Source: Pollenia angustigena
Taxonomy: Eukaryota > Arthropoda > Insecta > Diptera > Polleniidae
Assembly (NCBI GenBank): GCA_930367215.1
Contig: OV884059.1
Coordinates: 160,454,511-160,518,510 of the forward strand
DNA length: 64,000 nucleotides
Reading direction: 5' to 3'
Shown here in pieces: positions 10,658 through 22,748 of this stretch. How positions within the stretch are numbered: position 1 is the first letter of the stretch; the number at the start of each line of letters is the position of its first letter. A model generated the notes under the pieces. The model searched no databases. It was not told the DNA's origin and saw only the letters and a list, made by a program, of their open reading frames with translations. Position numbers and translations under genes: made by a program.

Positions 10658-10906
10658 CCCTAACCGCGAAAATAACGTAAGCGACATGATAATCAATTTT
10701 GGTTTGTTTTAATAAATGACTTACTTGGCAACACTTCCATCATCTCCTAAAATGTCATGGTCAAATAAGGCACCGTTACGATTTTTTAGCAAGAACAATT
10801 TTATAGCAAGCGACAAATTTCAAACAAAATTTATATTAATTAAAATAAAAAAGCCCTCTCCTGTAAAATCAGATTCTTGGCGCTTACGTTATTTAGGCGG
10901 TTAGGG
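10658..10906. mobile_element. MITE with CCCTAACCGC ends, 249 bp
   Basis: The ends CCCTAACCGCGAAAATAACG and the complement of CCCTAACCGCCTAAATAACG continue into TAAGCG. The interior (TTGGCAACACTTC, ATCTCCTAAAATGTCATG, CACCGTTACGATTTT) is also found in complement at about 16090-16210 beside a repeat C copy, so the two families may be parts of one longer element. Confidence 0.65.
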
Positions 10907-11064
10907 GGTCGATTAGATTCCAAGAGAAGTTTACTTGCTTAACTTTTGTTTCAAAATGCTTGGCATCGTCATCAAATCTTCTTATCGCATCAAAAAAAAA
11001 AAATATAAAAATTAATACATTTAAGATTTCTGTTTTAATATATTTATAACTTATATATTTATAT

Positions 11065-11343
11065 CTATGGGGAACAGCTAAAAACTCTAATGTTGAAATA
11101 TTACAACGATACCAGTCTAAAACCCTGCGATTTATTACTCAAGCGCCTTGGTTTATAACAAATACGGCCATACATAATGATCTCAATATACCTACAGTTA
11201 AGGAAACCATACAAAAGTTTACCTCCAGATACCTTTCTAGACTGAGCAATCATACTAACATATTAGCCATTACCCTACTCGATGAAACAGAAGAAGTACG
11301 TAGACTTAAAAGATTGCATATTTTAGATTTGCCTTTTACATAA
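11065..11343 (+). pseudogene. Jockey-type non-LTR reverse transcriptase, C-terminal end
   Basis: The open frame gives LWGTAKNSNVEILQRYQSKT, then LRFITQAPWFITN, the HNDLNIPTVKE block, LSRLSNHTNILAITLLD and RRLKRLHILDLP, then TAA. This is the standard C-terminal tail of ORF2 in the jockey clade of non-LTR retrotransposons: LWG...N...IQ..Q.K.LR.I..APW...N..IH.DL.I..V. Only about the last 92 residues are present, so the copy is severely 5'-truncated and cannot move. The frame itself is uninterrupted, suggesting a fairly recent insertion. About 170 bp of 3' untranslated sequence and a poly(A) tract follow. Confidence 0.85.
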
Positions 11344-11531
11344 TTTACAATATAACATACTAACATATACATATATTGAAAAGATATTATAAATATAAGA
11401 AAATAAGTTGGAGAGTTATTGAATTATAGTTCAATAACAGCTGTTATTTTTTTAAGTATTATAAAATTTGCTTATTGTTGTATAAACAGATTGTAAATAA
11501 AGAAATTAATGAAAAAAAAAAAAAAAAAAAA
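11344..11531 (+). mobile_element. 3' UTR and poly(A) tail of the jockey-type copy
   Basis: The AT-rich stretch ends AATAAAGAAATTAATG followed by about 20 A. The AATAAA signal and the terminal A run are consistent with the 3' end of a target-primed insertion. No clear target duplication was found on the left. Confidence 0.65.
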
Positions 11532-11830
11532 TATATTTATATATTTTTTTATAAAAAAATTTCGTAACGAATCTTTAATCATTCTGCCTAAAGTTTTTTG
11601 ATTTTTACCAATATTAAAAATTGTGTGTTTTCGCGCTCTAGTTATTTAAAAATTTACTAAAAAATACGATAAGTTAAATTAGTTTTTAAAAATATCGCAT
11701 GCTATAAAAAATATATTAATAAATATCGCATGCGATACAAAATATTATAAGGAAAATACGACTTTTTATGCAAAATTTTAAAGTTTATATAAAGAATAGA
11801 TAATTTTTATTTACTGCCAGTTTTTAGAAA

Positions 11831-11934
11831 ATGAAAACAAGTGAGTGAGTACGAAATTACATTGAAAACAAAAACAAATTTTCGTTTTTTATTGTTGTTT
11901 TCAATAAAATTTCTCACTCACTCACTTGTTTTCA
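11831..11934. repeat. 104-nt near-palindrome, candidate hairpin
   Basis: ATGAAAACAAGTGAGTGAG at the left and its exact complement at the right frame a stem that continues imperfectly through AAATT...CATTGAAAACAA paired with TTGTTTTCAATAAAATTTC, closing on a loop of about 20 nt. It directly abuts the MITE at 11936. The core AAATTACATT..AAACAAAAACAAA is also present in 31656-31852. Confidence 0.65.
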
Positions 11935-11935
11935 T

Positions 11936-12320
11936 CCCAGCGGGAAGATGTAATCAATAGGAAACGAGAATGTAATACATATATTGATAAATATTTGATT
12001 CCAGAACTCATTATTCTTAACACAGTACATGTCCTAGGATTGTAATAAATTATTTAAATGTATACTGGGAATGACTTAAATAATTCTCAAAAAATACGAA
12101 TAATTGTCACGAACAGAAGAAAAAACACGAACCATTTTTACGAATGGAAACAATACATTCCTTGTTCTGCAAATGTGAGAATATAAGTGGTAATCAAATC
12201 ATAATTATTGTGTCAATAAAAATACCTTCTCGATTCCCATGAATGCATTATTATTCTTTCGAAAATAACACATTATTTTTTTAGTTATTTATGTAATCAA
12301 TTCCTTATTTTCCCGCTGGG
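11936..12320. mobile_element. MITE with CCCAGCGGG ends, copy 2
   Basis: It starts CCCAGCGGGAAGATGTAATC and ends TTCCCGCTGGG, with AT on both outer sides. The termini are those of the copies at 8-424 and 39415-39732, but the interior (TGTAATCAAT and its complement ATTGATTACA near the two ends) differs. It may be a different internal derivative using the same transposase. Confidence 0.65.
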
Positions 12321-12542
12321 ATATTCTAAAAACAGGCAGTTAATATTTAAAACTGATTTGATATTTTGTTAGTCTTTTTATATTTAAATTTATCAGTTTT
12401 GAAAAAATTTGAGTTCCGTGAGGGATATGGCAGCTGTGTCCAAGTCCTTTCATTTCAGGGAATCAAACCTTATACAGAATGAAGACTATGGGCAAGGCTA
12501 CCTTACTGTCAATACGATACAGATACTCTAAATAAAATATCC

Positions 12543-12600
12543 CCGGTATCGATATCGATACCGATAGGAATATTTAATTTGAATTCAAGTTCAAATTAAA
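12543..12600. repeat. TATCGATA-containing palindromes
   Basis: GGTATCGATATCGATACC is a perfect palindrome with two overlapping TATCGATA units. It is followed by AATTTGAATTCAAGTTCAAATT, a second near-palindrome. It may be a remnant of the hAT family at 23665-25417; this is inference only. Confidence 0.4.
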
Positions 12601-12660
12601 AAAACTTAAGCAGAGTAATTTTTTTACTATACAAAATTACAGTGTAAGAGATAATTAATA

Positions 12661-12990
12661 TAAATTTTTATATTATTCAAATGTGTATTCTAAGTCAAAT
12701 TACAATCCTCAAATGCTTTTATACTTTAAAAGTCATATTCCTTCAATATTTTAAAGGAATATTTTCTATGCACTATCAGAATTTTCGTTTGTATATTTCT
12801 GTTACGAGGCTTTCTTTAGCTGTCCTTTGGTTAGCAATGAAGTAACAGAAATATGCAAACGAAAATTCTGATAGTGCATAGAAAATATTCCTTTAAAATA
12901 TTGAAGGAATAGGACTTTTAAAGTATAAAAGCATTTGAGGATTGTAATTAGACTTAGAATACACATTCGAAAAATATAAAAATTTATATA
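12661..12990. repeat. Long hairpin: two about 145-bp inverted arms, 36-nt loop
   Basis: The left arm 12661-12805 and right arm 12842-12990 are inverted copies differing at only a handful of positions by eye. The loop (12806-12841) contains CTTTCTTTAGCTGTCC. GAGATAATTAATAT occurs as a direct repeat just outside both arms (about 12647 and 13030). No coding sequence is present; the frame at 12802-13008 is an arm shadow. A transcript would fold into a long near-perfect double strand, as hairpin-RNA loci do. It could equally be a foldback transposon. Confidence 0.75.
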
Positions 12991-13043
12991 GTCAATGTTA
13001 CTCACCATGATAAATAAATTCCTAGATTCGAGATAATTAATAT

Positions 13044-15483
13044 TTAAAATTTTAAAAGGAATGAAAAAACAAAGAACTAGATTTTAGTTCATTATAAAAT
13101 TAGCAAAAAATAAAAAATGTTTACAAAAATAACATCGTAAGAGCCTAACATTAATAAGATTTTTGTATAAAAAACAAAGTACTATCAACTATAGCGGATA
13201 TAGACAAATTGCCAAGTCCGTTTGAACTAGACTTGCAGTGAAAAATTGTATCTCAGATGCGACAGAGTTGTGTCAAGTTGGATTTCTATCATTTTTATCT
13301 ATATTTTAACACGGTTATATCTCGGTATACCGTACGGAATATCTCTTTTGTATCTGAAGCAAAGTTGTACCTGAAAAATGTGCATCCAGGATTTTTCGAG
13401 CAAAAAAGGTGAAAAATGGGGAAAACATTTTAAAAAATTTCCACAAAATAAAATGACACCTAAAACATTTCTAGTCTTGGGTTAGAAACATTTTTGATAT
13501 CTTTTGCAAAAACCGTTACAGGGTTAAGCCATTTTATTAGCCTTCATTAACCATCTTACCTAAGTATTTAGTAAACATTATTAAGCTGAAATAAAAGTAT
13601 AAATCACTTTAAAGTAAACCACATAAAACTTTTATTTTGTCGCTTACAAATTAGTTAATGTTTCCAAGAAATAAATAATAAAAAAAAATAAAACAGAAAC
13701 TTTAATCCAAAAGTCGACGATAATTAATGTATAAAAAGATGTCGATAATTTTAGCGTTTATGACCGTTTACACATGAATTTTCCAAATACTAAATAACAA
13801 TGATACCGGATATCCGACGATAAGTGTTACAGTTTTGTTGGCTTTCGTATAAATACTTGACAAAAAACCAAAAGGACTTTTCCACAATACGATGAAAATT
13901 GTGTTACAAGCACAACCATTTGTTAAGTATTATGGGAAAGTTTTACACAAACAACATACCAGGACTTAATAGATGGATATTTTGGGCACTTTTTGCTGGG
14001 ACAAAAAAAAAATTAAACCCTCATATATTAACACATTAGTTTGACCGCTTTTTAGTGCATTAGGATTTTTTTGTTGTTGGCTTCTTCAAATTTATCCTTT
14101 TAACCGAACAACCAACCATCCACTTTATTTTCCTAACAAATGAACCCAACACAGAATTTAATGTAATCGATGATACTTGCTCCATTCCATTATGGTATGG
14201 AGTCCTGATGATGTTGTGTGTGGTGGATGTTTAGTTATGTTGTTGTTCTTGTTGTCATTTTGCTGTTGCCGTTAAACTTTAGAGCTTATAATTCTCAATA
14301 ATCAATGGGTTGCTTGTTTGGGGCCCTTAATGTTATTTTTGGTCTATAAATGGCCATCATACAGTCCAAATATCTAAAGTATGTATTTTTAGTACGAAGT
14401 ACACAAAAGAGCGCTTTAACATCATCAGTTAAGTTGTAAGTGAGTCAGTCGGTGATGGAGTGAGTGAAGACGAAGTAGCAGGGAATGGATATGGCCTAAG
14501 GAAATAAACGATTTGTTTTTCCAATTTATTTTGAACACAACATTTCCACAAATCCCTTTATTGATGATTATAAAGTTGTTGTTGTTGTTGTTTTTGCTAT
14601 GGAAAAGGAAATGTTCGTAACTTTTGGTTGTTGTATTTACGAAATGAAATAACACAAAATCACATAAATCTCTGAATTTGTATATAAATTCATGTGTGTA
14701 GAATTTATTAAAACCACTGAAGGTTTTTTTTTTACGAAATGAAAATTTATTTTTTGTTTTGTTTTTAAAATAAAAGAAAGGACTTAGATTTATTACAAAT
14801 TATCTTATTTCTTTGGGAATAAACTAGTTTACCAAGTCAGTGTGGGAGTATGTGGTGATTGATAAGTGAAACTGATGATAATTCGCAAAAGATTGAAAGT
14901 GTTGTTTAAACGTTGTTTATTTTTATCTTTTATTAAAAATATGATAAACAAGTAGGTTTCAGTGTGTTGAATATATCGCTAATTTGCTGCAAGACCGGCA
15001 TAACTCAAAAAATGAAATTTTGGAGTTAGAGATGCAGAATTTTTCGCTTTGTTTTTCTTTATATTGTGTATTAAATGCATCTTAATATCTTTTATACTTT
15101 CCCAGTTTGAAGAGAATGTGTCTTCTTTTTTTCTAAGTAGTTAGTGCAAATCAAAAACTTTAAATGAGTTTATCTCGAAATGGATTTTTTTTAGTTATGC
15201 AGGTCTTGCAGCAAATGAGCGATATGTCTATCTTCAGCTTTTATTCTTTCACGCACAAATCCTTTTCAATGGACATTTTTAATTTTATCCTCTTAAAAAA
15301 GGTTTCTTTACAAATTTGTAATATTTCTGGGAAATCAGCTTCTGTCTGCACCATATTTTTCTATTGTTCTAAAACTTTCCTAATTATTAAAGGCCTTATT
15401 CATAACAAATATTTTAGGCTTATGAGAGATTTATAAAACGAATTTTCTATGAAAATTTGTTTAACAAATCTTCTATCTATCTT
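13044..15483. other. Unannotated AT-rich stretch
   Basis: No coding region or known repeat is recognised. A short (GTT)n run lies near 14575-14592. A region with somewhat higher GC near 14160-14500 has no long frame. The frame at 15164-15436 lacks a recognisable domain. Confidence 0.5.
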
Positions 15484-15640
15484 TCTATCTTCTTCTATAT
15501 TTATAAAATAGGATGTGTGTATGTATGTATGTATGTATGTTTGTATGTAACGTATGGACTCTAAAACGGCTGGGCCGATTTTGATGAAATTTCCAGGAAA
15601 TCTTCAGAATATTCAGGCGGGTGACACTGTGAAGTCACAT
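15484..15640. repeat. (ATGT)n-bearing dispersed repeat
   Basis: A TATC-rich lead and (GTAT)n run at about 15515-15550 are followed by GGACTCTAAAACGGCTGGGC and a GATTTTGATGAAATTT block. The combination of a tetranucleotide run with this downstream block is a widespread insect dispersed-repeat pattern. The family name is not assigned. Confidence 0.5.
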
Positions 15641-15699
15641 TTTTGATTTAAGCGAAAAAAAAAACAATTTTACAGAAGAAGTTCTTTTTTTATTTTATA

Positions 15700-16215
15700 T
15701 CATAAATATTTTGTATGAAGTTTGTCGCTTAAGCTAAAATTGTTTTGGGTTTGTTTCTTTTAGTCGGGATTGTAAGAAAAGATAAACTCACTGATTGCTG
15801 TTGGTGTATTGTTTAAGCATTTGATTACGGGTAAGACGTTTGAGTGTTTATAATTCGAATTCGCTTAACGGCTTTATTTGATTAATAAATTTGGCTTTTC
15901 TAAAATCTTTGGATGTAGTTTCCTGATGATCTGGCCTAAGCAACCATGATGCGCATAGGAATAGCTTATCCCACTAACAATGAATTTAAGTTTATCAATA
16001 ATAAGAATTGGGAATTTAGCACAATAAAACTAAATCTTATAACTAAATGTTTTAACTCCCAAGAAAACCTTTGCTAAAATTGTGTTTACTATAAAATCGT
16101 AACGGTAACCTATGTGATCATGATATTTTAGGAGATGAAGCAAGTGTTGCCAATAAATTTATTTCTAAAAAAAACTAAAATTGAAAATTAAGTCGCTTAA
16201 GCTACTTTTTCGGTA
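15700..16215 (+). repeat. Dispersed repeat family C, longest copy
   Basis: It contains the AAATCTTTGGATG, TTTCCTGATGATCTGGCC and CTTATCCCACTAACAATGAA blocks shared with 19693-19860, 23030-23105 and (inverted) 9330-9530. Its last 120 bp match the interior of the MITE at 10658-10906 in the opposite orientation. GTCGCTTAAGCTA occurs near both ends (about 15722 and 16193). Confidence 0.55.
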
Positions 16216-16325
16216 AGAGCTCGATATGATGAAAATCGATCGAATTCAAAACGATCGACTTTAGAAGGTGTGATTTCGATCGATTTTAAAATCTATTTTT
16301 TGAATTACAATCTTAATTTTTCTGT

Positions 16326-16640
16326 AGACTAGAGTTCAACTTACATAGCGCTATTTTGATAAAATGGACTACTCCATGGACTGGTCCAATGTAATGCAAG
16401 CATGGACCATGTCATTGTTAAAAAGTGTTTGTAGTGAGACGACATGTCTTCGTTTTTTAACGACGTGCTTTCGATTTTGAGCGACTTCAAAACTAATCGT
16501 CTTTGGAAAAGTTTTAAAAGTACTCTTTTGTAGTCCAAAGCTGGGTTATATGGTCCTCCCCTAGGACATCGTAATGTTAAATAGATCATGTTTTTTCCCA
16601 TACGTTTGGGTTACTTTTGAACTAGTTCTAGTATCTTGTG
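16326..16640. repeat. Dispersed repeat family B, copy 1
   Basis: It shares long blocks with 42410-42775: ACTACTCCATGGACTGGTCC, TGTAATGCAAGCATGGACC, TTGTTAAAAAGTGTTTG, AGTGAGACGACATGTCTTCG and CAAAGCTGGGTTATATGGT. Apparent identity is high over about 300 bp. The frame at 16341-16601 is not conserved between the copies and is taken as chance. Confidence 0.7.
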
Positions 16641-18739
16641 AGCTACTCTTAGCAGATATAATGAAATATATTTTACTGTAACTTCGGTTCAGTTTGAGTT
16701 ATAATAATGATATTTTACATACATATACAGAAGGTATGAAGGAAAACTTTTGCTTAAGTAACTTGAAATTTGTAAGTTTTTGATATATCACTATGTTGCA
16801 ATAAAGGAGCAATATGTGATATAAAATTAAAAAGAGTATAGACAGGAAATAAGAACAAAATTTTTTGCAATCATTGGATTTTTATACCAAAAACTCCTTC
16901 AAAATGTTGTTTATGATAGAAAATTTGACAACAATAACTTTTATCATAGCAACTATGTCATGGAAAAAAATTGTATGTTGATGTCTAGAATTGATTAGGA
17001 TCTGGAAATTGATTTAGGATACCATATAAAACATGTTGCTAAAATCACTTTAAGGCGATCAATTTCACATTTAGATAATGTTTGGCACAAATAACTGTTA
17101 TTTATCTATGTAAATCTTAACCTCATAACGTAGTTCTGTTCTGATGGGGCTGTAAGTGCCCATGGGTCTAAAATAAAAGTAAACTCTCTAAAATTTGACT
17201 ATAAATACTGGTCGGGCCTCACCGACTACACTTCCTTATTTGCTTTCTTCTGGCGTTTGGTTAAAAAAATTTGCTCGAGAAACATGAACCAGAAAATTGC
17301 CAAATATTGTCCCATACTTAAAGCAAAAAAATGTTTAAAAGTTTAAAATACTTCCAATACAATATGTTAAACATGCAACTGTTTATTTAGCTACCATTTC
17401 TTTTTAGCTATTCTTAGAAAATCAGTTTTCCTAATAAATAAAAGCTGTGGCATTTTGACAAAACATCTTAAGTCAAGATAAGATAGCAAAAAAGTTTTTT
17501 TATAAAAACTCGGTGAAAAAATCAATTTCATCAAATAATAATATAAACCAAAAATAAAAGAAAAAGTTCGTTTATAAAACAAAATGTTAAAAACGTAAAC
17601 AGAAAGGTTTTTTGAATGAAAATTCGTATGATTAGCAACATTTTTTTCAAATTTTTATATTTGACTTTAGATGTTTTTTTTTTTTAATGCCACAGAAATA
17701 AAGTTTCTGTTTGTGTTGTTTTTCTTTAAAGCAAAAAAGAAAAAATGTACTCCTTATAAAACCATCTAAACAAATAAAATATTAGCTTCTTAAAAAGGGC
17801 TAAAACCAAAATTATCCAGGGACGACATTTATAAATCCTTTATCAAATGTAATACATCTTATTAAAAAAAAGAATAAATAAAAACCAAAGAATATTGTTT
17901 TGATGAACCAAAGCGTATAAATAAAAAATAAAACACAAAAATGATAAAATTATATGGAATATTGAAAATGTTTTGTATAAATGGCATTTACTTAAAGACC
18001 AATAACATTATTGACCAATAAGACTTTATTTTTCTTTATTTCAAATCAAAAAGGGTTTTACTTGATGACCAATAAATGTTAAATAATCATAATAAGAAAA
18101 ATAAAAGCATTAGAAACAGAGAGACCCGAAGATGGAGCATAAGGAAATGGAAGTACGGAAAATAAAGGAATCAAATAAAGATAAAAACCTTAAGAATATT
18201 TAACCACAACTGAAGATGTAATACAATAATAAATGCGATTATTTATGAAATCCTTTTTTTATTTTTGGCTTAATATTCGATAAAAAAGTCAAGCGAACAA
18301 GAAGGGATAAGGTAAAAAAAAAAAAATAAGAAAATGCGTTTATGAACGAAAGATCTATTTGTTTGCATTTAACCTTTTTTAGTTTTATTGCGGGTAAATA
18401 ATCATTTTAGTTCAGGAACAATTTTAATAAAATGCAGCTTACGAGTTTAGTTGGACTAAAGCAAAAGTAACACTTAACAAACATTCGACGCCCCACAAGT
18501 AACCACTAATTTTACTAAACATTTGTTTGATTTTGCATAACGTTTGCTCGATCAAACAGCATTTAAGCTTATAATCAACAATAATTGTGAAAAAAATTTC
18601 AAATTATAAAAATTTTGTGTGCACAATTTAGACTTGAAAGTCGATTTTTCGACTAGTATCTTTATAAGCGTATATCTTTAAAGTTTACTATAACTTTTTG
18701 ATCTTTTTTCACAAAAAAAAATCTGAAATGATTTTTAAT
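16641..18739. other. Unannotated AT-rich stretch with a small dispersed-repeat fragment
   Basis: Around 17140-17230 lie GCCCATGGGTCTAAA and TGGTCGGGCCTCACCGACTA, recalling the dispersed repeats at 40790 and 45650. Otherwise only poly-A/T and AT-rich sequence is visible, with no recognisable exon. Confidence 0.45.
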
Positions 18740-18891
18740 ATTGAGGGTTATTTTTCAAATAATGCTATCTGAAATTTTTCAAAAAAATTTTTTTTATAGA
18801 AACTGACGGAAGGGTTAATTTGAAAAAAAAAAATTTCCCAAAACGTTTTTTTTTTCATAAATGTTGCTTTGTGCTATCTAAGTCTGAGTTC

Positions 18892-19143
18892 CTACGGCTC
18901 ATGTCTTATTGACAAGATTCTTCCTTTTTCTTCTTTGAACATGAATTGGCGTTCAAATGATTCATGTCATGTTGACGACATGTGATTTTTTGATATTGAA
19001 AACAATAACAAAATTAAAAACGAATGAAAAAGCAAAACGTAAATACAGTACATGCATCTGTGTATTCGTTTCTTTTCCCCTCGTCCCTCTCTCCTATAAA
19101 GTAGCAATCATGTCAATAAGACAAGAGCCGTATGAACGCAGAC
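18892..19143. mobile_element. MITE with about 38-bp TIR and TAA target duplication
   Basis: The left end GTCTGAGTTCCTACGGCTCA and the complement of GTCTGCGTTCATACGGCTCT continue through GTCTTATTGACA. TAA lies directly outside both ends (18889-18891, 19144-19146). A 3-bp TAA/TTA duplication with long terminal repeats suggests the PIF/Harbinger group. The interior is non-coding; the frame at 18957-19187 runs across the right end and is chance. Confidence 0.7.
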
Positions 19144-19692
19144 TAACACACACGTTTTTTTATTGTAAAAAAGTGCTATCTACATAAAAAATATTACTTC
19201 ATATAATAAAATGATAAAAATGGTTATTAGAAAGTAGACATATTTTACATCAAAGGGTTGGGAATTATGTCTAGATTTCATAAATTAATATAATTTTAAA
19301 ATTCGTTGTAGAAATTTTGCAAGATAACTGCATAAAATTAGCTTATACGTTTTTGTAACAATATAAATTTTAATTTATGCAATAAAATCTTTGTTAGCTA
19401 ATATTATTTAATGAAATTTTACAAGTAAATTAATTGTTTAATGCTTAATACAAACCAGTTCAAAATTGTATTAAACTAACAAAACGAATCCCACAATTCC
19501 CAAAAAAATGGCGAAAATTCCCAACAATAAGTGTTTTTTAGAAATATAATGGCTACCAAGCACGGGTCTTAGTATACATATTGCACAATTATAATAAACA
19601 TATCGGGTTATACAAACTCGAACGAGTCGACGAAAATTGGACCGTGCGAATGGACCACCTCAGACGAAGTCATGGCCAACATTAACATGATA

Positions 19693-19860
19693 TTATACAA
19701 GTAAAACTGTTAAGCGAATTTATTTGTATAATTGCTTTAGTTTTTCTAAAATCTTTGGATGAAGTTTCCTGATGATCTGGCCTAGGTAACCAGTGAAATG
19801 CGTATAGGAATAGCTTATCCCATCAACAATAAATTTCAGTGTTTACCAAAAATAAAAATT
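19693..19860 (+). repeat. Dispersed repeat family C copy
   Basis: It shares TTTCTAAAATCTTTGGATG, GTTTCCTGATGATCTGGCCT and GGAATAGCTTATCCCA with 15700-16215. Confidence 0.6.
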
Positions 19861-20854
19861 TAAAATTAAGCACGACAAACAAAATCTTGTTGATAATCCG
19901 CAAAAAAATATTTCAAACAAATTATGATAAATTTGAGTCTTATATTTCCAAAATACAAGACCAATTATATAATTATGAAGAACTCGGCAAGCGCATTTTA
20001 CAAAAAAATTATTTTTTGCATCCAGATAAATTAAGGATCGTTTTTAGTTTTTGCTATACACGAGATGTCCTAAATTGGGAACCTATAGCACCCCTCCTGC
20101 TAAGTCTATATACCTCAAATTCAAGACTTTAACTCGACTACAACTTTTTAATTGTCACCTCCAACTGCATTCCAATCGGACCAACCGTTTATAAAATATA
20201 GAATTATTTCCATTTTTCCCCCAAATTTCCCACACTGTGCAGCGATCATATAAGTAGAAGCGAAACCCTTACAATTTCGCCCACGTTCTTTTCAATTTAG
20301 CAAACGGATGCATTTCCAAAGCATTGAAGTCTGCTATTTCGCAAAAATATCATTATTTTTATCATAATTAAAATATGTGGATAAAGTTTAGTTATATTAT
20401 ATATTGCTTTTAAATAAACGTTAGTGTAAAATTTTAACTTAATTTCGAGTTCTGTTAACATGATTACGCGTTTCTTTAAATTTTACTTATTATTTTAACA
20501 AAAAATCGTGTAACTTAATTAAAGTCTCAAAAAGTATTCATTACAGCTCATTTTATTTTTGTTCAATTAGTGTTTTCTGCTTATTTCAATGTTCAAGTCG
20601 ATAAAATTTTAATTTGTAAAAGGTGCTATCAGACATATAAGCGCGAATATCTGGAATTAAAAAATAATTCATATATGTATGATTTAGACGTTCATTTTTA
20701 ATAACAATGCAAAACAAAGTTTAGTTATTACTCCTAGAGTTATGGAAAAAATCAGTTTTTTCGCTCTCCTGTAAAATTGTGATTTTTCAGATAGCACTAT
20801 TTGAAAAATAACCCTCGATATATTAGTAATAAATTGATGTTATAAACCCTTTAT

Positions 20855-21053
20855 AAAATACCAAGGCCCATCTATCAAGTCTGCTTACTTGTACAAAAAC
20901 AAAAAACTTTTTCTTTTAAGCTGTTAATACCACATATACAAAGCAAAAGGAAAAAACGTGTATGTGAGCAACTTTTGAAAGCTCAAAAGAACGAAAACAA
21001 CGATCATCAGGCTTCTTGCGCAGACCTTTTCAATAGGCCTTGATAAAATACTT
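20855..21053. mobile_element. Possible small TIR element
   Basis: ACCAAGGCCCATCTATCAAG with GTCTGC at the left resembles the complement of TATCAAGGCCTATTGAAAAG with GTCTGC at the right. Similarity is moderate and no target duplication is evident. Confidence 0.35.
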
Positions 21054-21779
21054 TGGTAAAAGGATTAAAAAAAGCCAATTTTTGACACATTTTTCGATAT
21101 AAAAATATAAAATTAATTTTTTTGTTTTTTGAATTTTTTTTAAAGCATAAATAATATGTTATAAGAATCGACAAAAATCATTCTGAAGTTGATAAATTTT
21201 CTGACTTATAAATGCCAATAAGCTTTGGTGGTCGAAAAATCGACCACTGGCCAGAAGCACTACAATAGCATTATCACTTAAGGGCAAAATAAACCACACA
21301 AAATGCTTGGCAAACACACACATTATTTCCGTTTGGGGTTTGCCAATAAACAACACAAATATTCTCCGTTCAAACATTAATTTTCATTTTTGTTTTGTCA
21401 GATGACAATAGTGCTGCGGCAATTTTGTTGCTTTTAGCTTAAAACGGAGAAGGAATTATAAAATAAAGGCAAACAATTTAAAATAAACAGTTTTTAAACA
21501 ACGAGCTGTTTTGTGGCAAGCAATACTACTAAAAACATGTAATTTAATATTAAAAATTAATTGAATTGAATACATTTAGCATTAGACGCCACAAAAAATT
21601 TGACAAATATCCAACATGTCTACCAAATATTAAAAATTTTTAATATTTCTGCAAACATTGCTTCAAATGTTTGTCCAAACAGCAAACACCCCAATTAACA
21701 ACACAAAATGTTTGTACAAACGTAAAATTTTGACATGTTTGCCAAGCCATTTGTGAGGTTTATTAGGCCCTTTACTGTC
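21054..21779. other. AT-rich stretch, nothing assigned
   Basis: No coding or repeat signal beyond A/T runs is recognised. Confidence 0.5.
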
Positions 21780-22600
21780 AATCGGACATTCACGACATCT
21801 AAAAGGTATTATCATCCATCAGATAATATTCGCTAAGGTACAACATATTGTTTTGTCAAAGTTCGCCAACTTGTTGGTGTTCCCAATAATAATTGAATAC
21901 AGTCTATGCAAATTTGTTAAGAGAAAACCAATTCATATTGGGTTTTAAACATTTTGCATATGCTGCGAAAGTGAAGATTTATTCTTCAGTATTTCATATA
22001 ATGGCTCAAACTGTTCTGTATTTACTGGATAATTAACGTGCCTGATCCCGATTGTCACATGCATAGTTTTTTTTGACAATTTTTTTCTTATCATCTCATC
22101 TGTCTATTGAATAAGCGCTGGAATAACAGCGTGAAAGCCAATGTAATTATCAATAACTCCTCAGTCAAACCAATGGCGAATGTTAAACGGCATTTCACAC
22201 GGTATAATCACGATTAGGATGGTGTCAGCTTTCATGACAATGGCGCTCTTTCACAAGTTGATTTTCGACCTGAAGGCACAATTCAGTGGGTTTAACAATT
22301 AGGATTTTTATATGCTCCTAAATCCCCAAAGGGTATGTGAAAACATTTGAATTATATGCCATCTTGTTGTGTTACTTCCTCTGGTCAAATCGGGTCGTCG
22401 GCATGGTTCGAAATTTACATATTTCTTTAGATCGCGGCTGACCAGAGACCTATCTGGTACCACGGTAGTCGTTTACCCCTGGAATCGAGACTCTGGTCTG
22501 ACTTGACTTTTGGTTTATACTCAAAGTCACGGGAAGGTAGATCTTAAAAAGTTGGCTTCAAAAGCTGGTGAACGCACTATTTGTCACATAGTGGTGCTTA
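21780..22600. other. Unassigned, relatively GC-rich block
   Basis: This block has visibly higher GC than its flanks and short open runs in several frames, such as WNNSVKANVIINNSSVKPMA on the plus strand near 22120. No frame stays open and I recognise no domain. It may be a decayed coding element. Confidence 0.3.
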
Positions 22601-22748
22601 TGTAAATCTTTTTTACTTATACTCCTTAATCCGCCATAATCAACCCAATTATTAGACACATACTTTGTATATTTACATGCAAAAATACATATGTTTACAT
22701 AGACTTCCATTAAGATTTATAAGAAAAACATTTTCTTAATAAATTCTT

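Larger units (their letters stand above)
18740..20822. mobile_element. Possible 2-kb element bounded by an inverted repeat
   Basis: GAGGGTTATTTTTCAAATAA followed by TGCTATCTGAAA (about 18743-18777) recurs in complement at about 20786-20815. GTGCTATC words are scattered between (18881, 19171, 20627). A MITE and a repeat C copy lie inside. No coding sequence or target duplication was found, so the pairing is tentative. Confidence 0.4.
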
